Assembly (NCBI RefSeq): GCF_001314225.1
Contig: NZ_CP012697.1
Coordinates: forward strand, 1,550,001 to 1,614,000
Source: Microbacterium sp. No. 7
Lineage (GTDB): Bacteria > Actinomycetota > Actinomycetes > Actinomycetales > Microbacteriaceae
Direction of reading: 5' to 3'
Length of the DNA stretch: 64,000 nt
The notes under the pieces were generated by a model that did no database searches, had not been told where the DNA came from, and saw only the letters and a program-made list of their open reading frames with translations. Below are positions 59,672 to 64,000 of this stretch, one piece after another (within the stretch, counting starts at the first letter, position 1; each line of letters starts with the position of its first letter). The position numbers and the translations under genes were made by a program.

Positions 59672-60547
59672 ATGAGCGGCTACATCCGGGAGCGTCACAA
59701 CGACGGCTCGCGCGACGTGCGCTGGCCGGCGCTCCCCGAGCCGCTGCCCGTGGCGGTGTACGACAACCACTGCCATCTGGAGATCAGCGACGGCGACGAG
59801 CCGCGCACGCTCGGCGAGCAGCTCGACCTCGCGGCGTCCGTCGGCGTGATCGGGGTCGTGCAGGCGGGCGGCGACGTCGAGTCGAGCGTGTGGTCGGCCG
59901 AGGCCGCGGCATCCGACCCGCGCGTGCTCGCGGCCGTGGCGATCCACCCGAACGAGGCGCCCGCCTACGCGGCGGAGGGCCGGCTCGACGAGGCGCTCGG
60001 CGTCATCGACGAGCTCGCCGCCCAGCCGCGGGTGCGGGCGATCGGCGAGACGGGACTCGACTTCTTCCGCACGGGCGAGGAGGGCCTCGCGGCGCAGCAC
60101 GAGAGCTTCGAGGCGCACATCGCCCTCGCCAAGAAGCACGGCATCGCGATGCAGATCCACGACCGTGACGCGCACGACGCGGTGCTGGAGACCCTTGCGC
60201 GCGTCGGCGCCCCCGACCGCACGGTGTTCCACTGCTTCTCGGGCGACGAGGCGATGGCGCGCACCTGCGCGGACGCCGGCTACTACCTCTCCTTCGCAGG
60301 CAACGTCACGTTCAAGAACGCGCAGAACCTGCGCGACGCCCTCGCCGTCACGCCGCGCGAGCGCATCCTCGTCGAGACCGACGCGCCGTTCCTCACCCCC
60401 ACCCCGCATCGCGGCCGTCCCAACGCGCCGTACCTCGTGCCCGTGACCCTGCGGTTCATGGCCGCGGAGCTCGGCATCGGGCTCGACGAGCTGTGCGCGC
60501 AGGTCGCCGCCAACACCCTGACCGCCTACGGCTCGTTCGACGCCTGA
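59672..60547 (+). CDS. TatD-family metal-dependent hydrolase
   Basis: 291 residues. DNHCHLE is the first metal site, AIGETGLDFFR carries the Glu ligand, QIHDRDAHD and HCFSG carry His ligands, and ETDAPFLTP carries the Asp. The TIM barrel is complete. TatD proteins are divalent-metal nucleases involved in DNA quality control. It starts 13 bp after metG and probably ends that operon. The rpf/ksgA genes that often follow in related genomes are not here. Confidence 0.92.
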   Translation: MSGYIRERHNDGSRDVRWPALPEPLPVAVYDNHCHLEISDGDEPRTLGEQLDLAASVGVIGVVQAGGDVESSVWSAEAAASDPRVLAAVAIHPNEAPAYAAEGRLDEALGVIDELAAQPRVRAIGETGLDFFRTGEEGLAAQHESFEAHIALAKKHGIAMQIHDRDAHDAVLETLARVGAPDRTVFHCFSGDEAMARTCADAGYYLSFAGNVTFKNAQNLRDALAVTPRERILVETDAPFLTPTPHRGRPNAPYLVPVTLRFMAAELGIGLDELCAQVAANTLTAYGSFDA

Positions 60548-60570
60548 CCCACCGCGAACGAGCCCCTCCA

Positions 60571-60699
60571 CAGTGTTACGGGAACAGCGGCTATGGCATC
60601 CATTCGGGCAGCAACTACCGTGATGGAGTGTTGCGGAACTGGTTCACCAACTCTCGTAAAGCGATCGTCACCGTGAACCTCGTCGGCCTCGCCGAATGA
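60571..60699 (+). pseudogene. C-terminal remnant of an unidentified gene
   Basis: Forty-two codons read QCYGNSGYGIHSGSNY, RDGVLRNWFTNS, RKAIVTVNLVGLAE and stop, with a normal protein-like composition and lower GC than the neighbours. The frame runs into tatD's end without a proper start. The TGA overlaps the ATG of the next lipoprotein gene (ATGA), as in a coupled operon, so it looks like the end of a lost gene. I do not recognise the family. Confidence 0.45.
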
Positions 60700-61175
60700 C
60701 GCACTCGGCATCCCGAGCGTTCAGAAGCGCGACGCCTCTCGTGATCGGGGCGGCTCTCCTGTCCTCGTGCGCTGGGACCGGCGACATCGAGCAGGGACCG
60801 CGAGTCGTCCTCACGGTACGGGAAGACCGCACCTACGAACAGGACCGGCAGTCTCTCGACAGCCTCGAGGTGCTGTGGGGCGGTGCTCTTGTCGAGGAGG
60901 CGGGGTGCCTGGGCATTGACCTGGGCAACGGCGAGATCGTGCTCGCGGCCTTCCTCGACGACGCCACCCTCGTCGAGGACGAGCATGGCGCGGCGACGGG
61001 CGTCCGCCTCGGCCCCTACGAGACCATTCCGCTGGGTGAACACCGTGTCGGCGATGCGGCCCCTCTCGAGAGCCCGTCCTCCATCCGCGCCTTCACGAAC
61101 GGCCAGGAATGCGCCGAGAAGCTCGGCGTCTCGTCCGGCACCCTGATCCTCTCCGGCGAGCTTCCGGCTGACTGA
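60696..61175 (+). CDS. Small lipoprotein, function unknown
   Basis: 159 residues. N-terminal signal with lipobox LLSSC (Cys near residue 25), then a compact domain of about 130 residues with Cys pairs (AGCLGI and QECAEKL) but no domain that I recognise. The ATG overlaps a remnant stop codon. The next gene is convergent (LacI). Possibly a leftover of a small operon whose first gene was deleted. Confidence 0.75.
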   Translation: MTHSASRAFRSATPLVIGAALLSSCAGTGDIEQGPRVVLTVREDRTYEQDRQSLDSLEVLWGGALVEEAGCLGIDLGNGEIVLAAFLDDATLVEDEHGAATGVRLGPYETIPLGEHRVGDAAPLESPSSIRAFTNGQECAEKLGVSSGTLILSGELPAD

Positions 61176-61305
61176 CATCACGGCCTGCTCGGCCCACGGG
61201 GTCGCGCGCACGGTGCTGCGACGCCCGGGTATACGAGCTTCCTCGGCGTCCGTGCGGGTCTCCGGCGCCGGGGCGGTGATTCGCGCGGTGGAGTGTGTGC
61301 GGGGG

Positions 61306-62271
61306 TCAGCGCGTCGTGGAGCCGCGCACGATCTCCCAGGGGAGGTCTTTGACGACGGGGCCGTCGCCCGCGCCCGCCTCGTCGAGGGCGGCGAACATGA
61401 GCGCGGGGGCGGCGTCGGGGTGCACGCACACGTGACTGATGCCGAGGCGCGTGTTGAGCGCGCAGTCGGTCGTGCACAGCGCGATCAGCTGCAGGTCGCG
61501 GGGGATCACCAGCCCGGTCGCCTCGAGCTGCAGGTAGATCTCGGGGCCCTCCTCGCAGAACGCCACGATCGCGTCGGCGCCCGACTCGAGCAGCTCGCGC
61601 ACGCACCGCGCGAGCCGGTGCCGGTCGGCGTCGACGCGCGCGACGAGCGGGGGGCGCGAGCGCACCGTCGTCCAGGCGAGATAGGCGCTCTCGCCGATCT
61701 GGTCGCGCGGGATCTCGCCGTCGTCGACGATGAAGCCGATGCGCTCGGCGCCGGTCTGCGCGAGCAGCTCGAGCGCGGCGCGCACGGCGTCGCCGTAGCC
61801 CGTGCGGATGCTCAGGCCGCTCGTCGAGGCGACGTACAGGTCGGAGGCGACGACGGGGATGCCGCGGGACGCCGCCTCGTGCAGGATCTCGCGCCGGTCG
61901 GCGGGGTCGGAGAAGTACAGCACGTCGATGTGCGCGCCGGCGAGCAGGTCGGGGCGCGAGTCGGGCAGCACCGTCACGGTGAAGCCGTTCGCGGCCGAGG
62001 CCGAGACGAGCGCGTTCAGCTGCCGCGCGCGCTGCACGGCGCGCCGACGGCTCACGGCGGCATCCTCGGCCATGACGAAGCCGATCGACAGCGTGCGGCC
62101 GCGGCGCAGCGCGGCGGCGTTGCGGTTGGGGGTGTAGCCCAGCTCGGCGGCGATCGCCTTGATGCGGGCGCGCGTCTCGGGGCGCAGGCTGCCGCGGTCG
62201 TTGAGCGCCTGGCTCGTCGCCGCGGTCGAGACCCCGGCGCGCTCGGCGACATCCCGCAGCGTGACGCTCAC
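61306..62271 (-). CDS. LacI-family transcriptional regulator
   Basis: 321 residues. The N-terminal HTH reads MSVTLRDVAERAGVSTAATS then QALNDRGSLRPETRARI with the LacI hinge helix, and the rest is a periplasmic-binding-protein-like sensor domain (about 60-321). It is transcribed 22 bp after hemA in the same direction; no sugar operon lies in the window, so its targets are elsewhere. Effector unknown. Confidence 0.92.
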   Translation of the reverse strand: MSVTLRDVAERAGVSTAATSQALNDRGSLRPETRARIKAIAAELGYTPNRNAAALRRGRTLSIGFVMAEDAAVSRRRAVQRARQLNALVSASAANGFTVTVLPDSRPDLLAGAHIDVLYFSDPADRREILHEAASRGIPVVASDLYVASTSGLSIRTGYGDAVRAALELLAQTGAERIGFIVDDGEIPRDQIGESAYLAWTTVRSRPPLVARVDADRHRLARCVRELLESGADAIVAFCEEGPEIYLQLEATGLVIPRDLQLIALCTTDCALNTRLGISHVCVHPDAAPALMFAALDEAGAGDGPVVKDLPWEIVRGSTTR

Positions 62272-62293
62272 GGCCGCTCCTCTGCTCCCGCGG

Positions 62294-63520
62294 TCATGGC
62301 GCCCCCGGGATCACGGTGCGCACGGCGTCGGCCCACTGCGTGCCCGCGCCCGTCGACGCGAGGCGATGCCCCTGTGCGATGAGGCGGTGCGTCAGCACGC
62401 CGGAGAAGTGCCGCAGCGCCGCCTCGATCGCCTCGGCGCCCTCCTTGCCGCGCACGCGGGCGATCTCGGCCTCGAGCGCCTCGTCGACGAACGAGCGCAC
62501 GGCGACGACCTGCGGGGCGACCTCGTGCACGCGCCGCGCGACGGCGTGGCGGTGCGCGGCGGACGCCACGATCTCGCGCGCCTCGTCGATGAGCGCGAAC
62601 TCGTCCATCGGGGCGTGCACGCGGATCGTGTCGAGATCGAGCAGCTCGACGCCGGGCAGGGCGCCCACGCCGGGGTCGACGTTGCGGGGCATGCCGAGGT
62701 CGATGACGATCTGCGGCGTCGCGTCGCCGCCGCGGGCCGCGGCGTGCACCGGGGCCGCCAGCACGACGTCCGTCGTGCACGTCACGATCACGTGCGCGCG
62801 GGCGGCCTCGGCGGCGTACGCGTCCTCGGGCACCTCGACGAGCTGCTCGCGCTGCGCGAAGCTGCGACGGCCCGAGCGCGAGTGCACGCGCACGTCGGCG
62901 GCGCCCACGGCGCGCAGGGCCGCGAGGGATGCCGCGGCGTAGCGGCCCGTGCCGACGAGCAGCACGCGGGCGGTCGACCAGTCGTCCACCCGCGACGACG
63001 CGAGCTCGACGGCGAGACGCACGAGCGAACGGCCCGACTCGCCGAGCCGCGTCGCGTTCTTCACGACGCGCGACGTCTCGGTCGCGCGCTGGAACAGGCG
63101 CTCGAGCGAGGGGCTGGTCAGTCCCTCGCTGCGGGCGTTGTCGAGCGCCCGCCGCACCTGGCCGGCGATCTCGTCCTCGCCGACGGCCACGGAGTCGAGG
63201 CCCGCGGACACCGCGAACAGGTGCCGTGCGACGCGATTGCCCTGCGCGAAGTCGACGCTCTCGCGCACCGTGCGGAACGGCAGGCCCGACAGGTCGGCGA
63301 TGCGCTCCATCGCGGCATCCATCGCGGGGATCGGCGAGGCGATGTCGTCGGCCAGGTCGAAGTAGGCCTCGAAGCGGTTGCACGTCGAGAGCACGACGGT
63401 GCCCTGCACGGCCTCGTGCGCGGTGCGCAGCGACGCGGCCGCGTCATCGCCGACGACGCTGAGCCGTTCCAGCGAGTCGAACGACGTCGCACGCTGATGA
63501 GCACTCAGGCAGACGAGCAC
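62294..63520 (-). CDS. hemA: Glutamyl-tRNA reductase
   Basis: 408 residues. Catalytic Cys47 lies in LSTCNRFEAYF, VGEDEIAGQVRRA and LVGTGRYAAASLAAL (NADPH site) follow, and the C-terminal dimerisation helix is present. It makes glutamate-1-semialdehyde, the first committed step of tetrapyrrole synthesis. The GTG at 63520 lies 4 nt after AGGAGG. It is divergent from hemE, sharing 54 bp of promoter DNA. Confidence 0.94.
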   Translation of the reverse strand: MLVCLSAHQRATSFDSLERLSVVGDDAAASLRTAHEAVQGTVVLSTCNRFEAYFDLADDIASPIPAMDAAMERIADLSGLPFRTVRESVDFAQGNRVARHLFAVSAGLDSVAVGEDEIAGQVRRALDNARSEGLTSPSLERLFQRATETSRVVKNATRLGESGRSLVRLAVELASSRVDDWSTARVLLVGTGRYAAASLAALRAVGAADVRVHSRSGRRSFAQREQLVEVPEDAYAAEAARAHVIVTCTTDVVLAAPVHAAARGGDATPQIVIDLGMPRNVDPGVGALPGVELLDLDTIRVHAPMDEFALIDEAREIVASAAHRHAVARRVHEVAPQVVAVRSFVDEALEAEIARVRGKEGAEAIEAALRHFSGVLTHRLIAQGHRLASTGAGTQWADAVRTVIPGAP

Positions 63521-63574
63521 GTGACCTCCTCGGTTCCCGGCTAGTATAACGATTAACTTCCCCGAGGAGAGTGC
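63521..63574. promoter_or_regulatory. Compact divergent hemA/hemE promoter with overlapping -10 boxes
   Basis: TATAAC (63545-63550, plus strand) and TATACT (63543-63548 read on the minus strand) overlap in CTAGTATAACGATTAAC. GTGACC at 63521-63526, 18 bp from TATAAC, is a possible -35 for hemE. SD sequences stand close to both genes (AGGAGG for hemA, GAGGAG at 63564-63569 for hemE). Two polymerases could not bind at once, so the genes may be expressed in exclusion. Confidence 0.55.
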
Positions 63575-64000
63575 ATCATCCCCGCCTCCACACACCCCTT
63601 TCACGCGCACGGCACCGGCTCGTCGCGACTGGTCCGGGCACTGCGCGGCGATCGGCCCGAGGTCACCCCGGTCTGGTTCATGCGGCAGGCCGGCCGCTCG
63701 CTCCCCGAGTACCGCGCGCTCCGGCGGCGCGGCACGATGCTCGAGGCCTGCCTCGACCCGGCGATCGCGAGCGAGGTCACGCTGCAGCCCGTGCGCCGCC
63801 ACGGCGTCGACGCCGCGGTGTTCTTCAGCGACATCGTCGTGCCGCTGAAGCTGCTGGGGCTCGACGTGGAGATCGCGGCGGGACGGGGGCCCGTCTTCAC
63901 CGAGCCCGCGCGCACGGCCGCCGACATCGCGCGCGTCACCGCGATCGACCCCGCGCTCGTCGACGAACGCGGCGACGCGATCGTCGAGGCGGTGCGGCGC
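63575..64000 (+). CDS. hemE: Uroporphyrinogen decarboxylase (partial, unusual start)
   Basis: 142 residues to the window edge. TPVWFMRQAGRSLPEYRALR, then VFFSDIVVPLKLLGLDVEI and AAGRGPVF are diagnostic for HemE, which decarboxylates uroporphyrinogen III to coproporphyrinogen III. After the in-frame stop at 63554 there is no ATG, GTG or TTG before the conserved region. ATC codons at 63575 and 63578 lie 5 and 8 nt after GAGGAG. Either ATC is the start codon, or one base is wrong or indel-altered here. The 3' end lies outside the window. Confidence 0.9.
   Translation, partial: MIPASTHPFHAHGTGSSRLVRALRGDRPEVTPVWFMRQAGRSLPEYRALRRRGTMLEACLDPAIASEVTLQPVRRHGVDAAVFFSDIVVPLKLLGLDVEIAAGRGPVFTEPARTAADIARVTAIDPALVDERGDAIVEAVRR

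Noticed and set aside
60571..60699. Lactococcin 972-type bacteriocin remnant
   Set aside because: The Gly/Tyr/Asn-rich piece superficially resembles that family, but the spacing of Trp and Gly residues does not match, so no name was given.

Overview
This window is chromosomal DNA from a very GC-rich actinobacterium, most likely a member of the Microbacteriaceae close to Microbacterium. The evidence is the roughly 70% G+C coding style with many GTG starts, the class Ib nrdHIEF cluster, a PMT-type protein mannosyltransferase, the Ig-like protein/MoxR/DUF58/TgpA cluster, and REP-like repeats carrying GTATCGA...GTTGAGTAG-type ends that I associate with this family. Genus assignment is inference. 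No tRNA, rRNA, CRISPR array, transposase or phage gene was seen.

Layout. 1-0.8 kb: end of an ECF-type transporter. 0.9-7.1 kb: HxlR regulator and VOC protein, then a response regulator, the wreckage of its sensor kinase, and a lipoprotein/adaptor/MacB-type exporter operon. 7.1-10.2 kb: TetR-controlled hydrolase with a perfect operator, then a DUF559 nuclease-like gene bracketed by two near-identical 71-bp palindromic repeats and 7-bp tandem arrays. 10.3-25.6 kb: metabolic and house-keeping genes (pirin, FMN reductase/luciferase-like pair, TetR-DoxX, SDR, acyl-CoA ligase, branched-chain amino-acid dehydrogenase, YbaK, phosphatase, DUF445, acyl-CoA dehydrogenase, MFS exporter).

25.6-29.8 kb: nrdHIEF ribonucleotide reductase operon. 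29.8-31.4 kb: an AT-richer AbiE-type type IV toxin-antitoxin islet with its own operator. 31.7-39.5 kb: LtrA, MarR, a two-domain methyltransferase, a DUF4921 GalT-like protein with an internal 30-bp tandem repeat, Gfo/Idh/MocA oxidoreductase, a CobB-type sirtuin, cupin and quinone oxidoreductase. 39.56-39.77 kb: an unusual array of ten 21-bp-spaced repeats, five in each orientation, before hrpA.

43.7-56.9 kb: a leftward cluster for an envelope system: protein mannosyltransferase, membrane Ser/Thr kinase, a 1,947-residue membrane-anchored Ig/FN3 protein, MoxR ATPase, DUF58 protein and a transglutaminase-like membrane protein whose Cys and His catalytic positions are replaced. I infer that these act together at the cell surface, with MoxR/DUF58 remodelling or assembling the large protein under kinase control. 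57.2-60.5 kb: rsmI, metG, tatD. 60.6-61.2 kb: a coding remnant coupled to a small lipoprotein. 61.3-64 kb: LacI regulator, hemA, and divergent hemE, which runs off the window and has no ordinary start codon.
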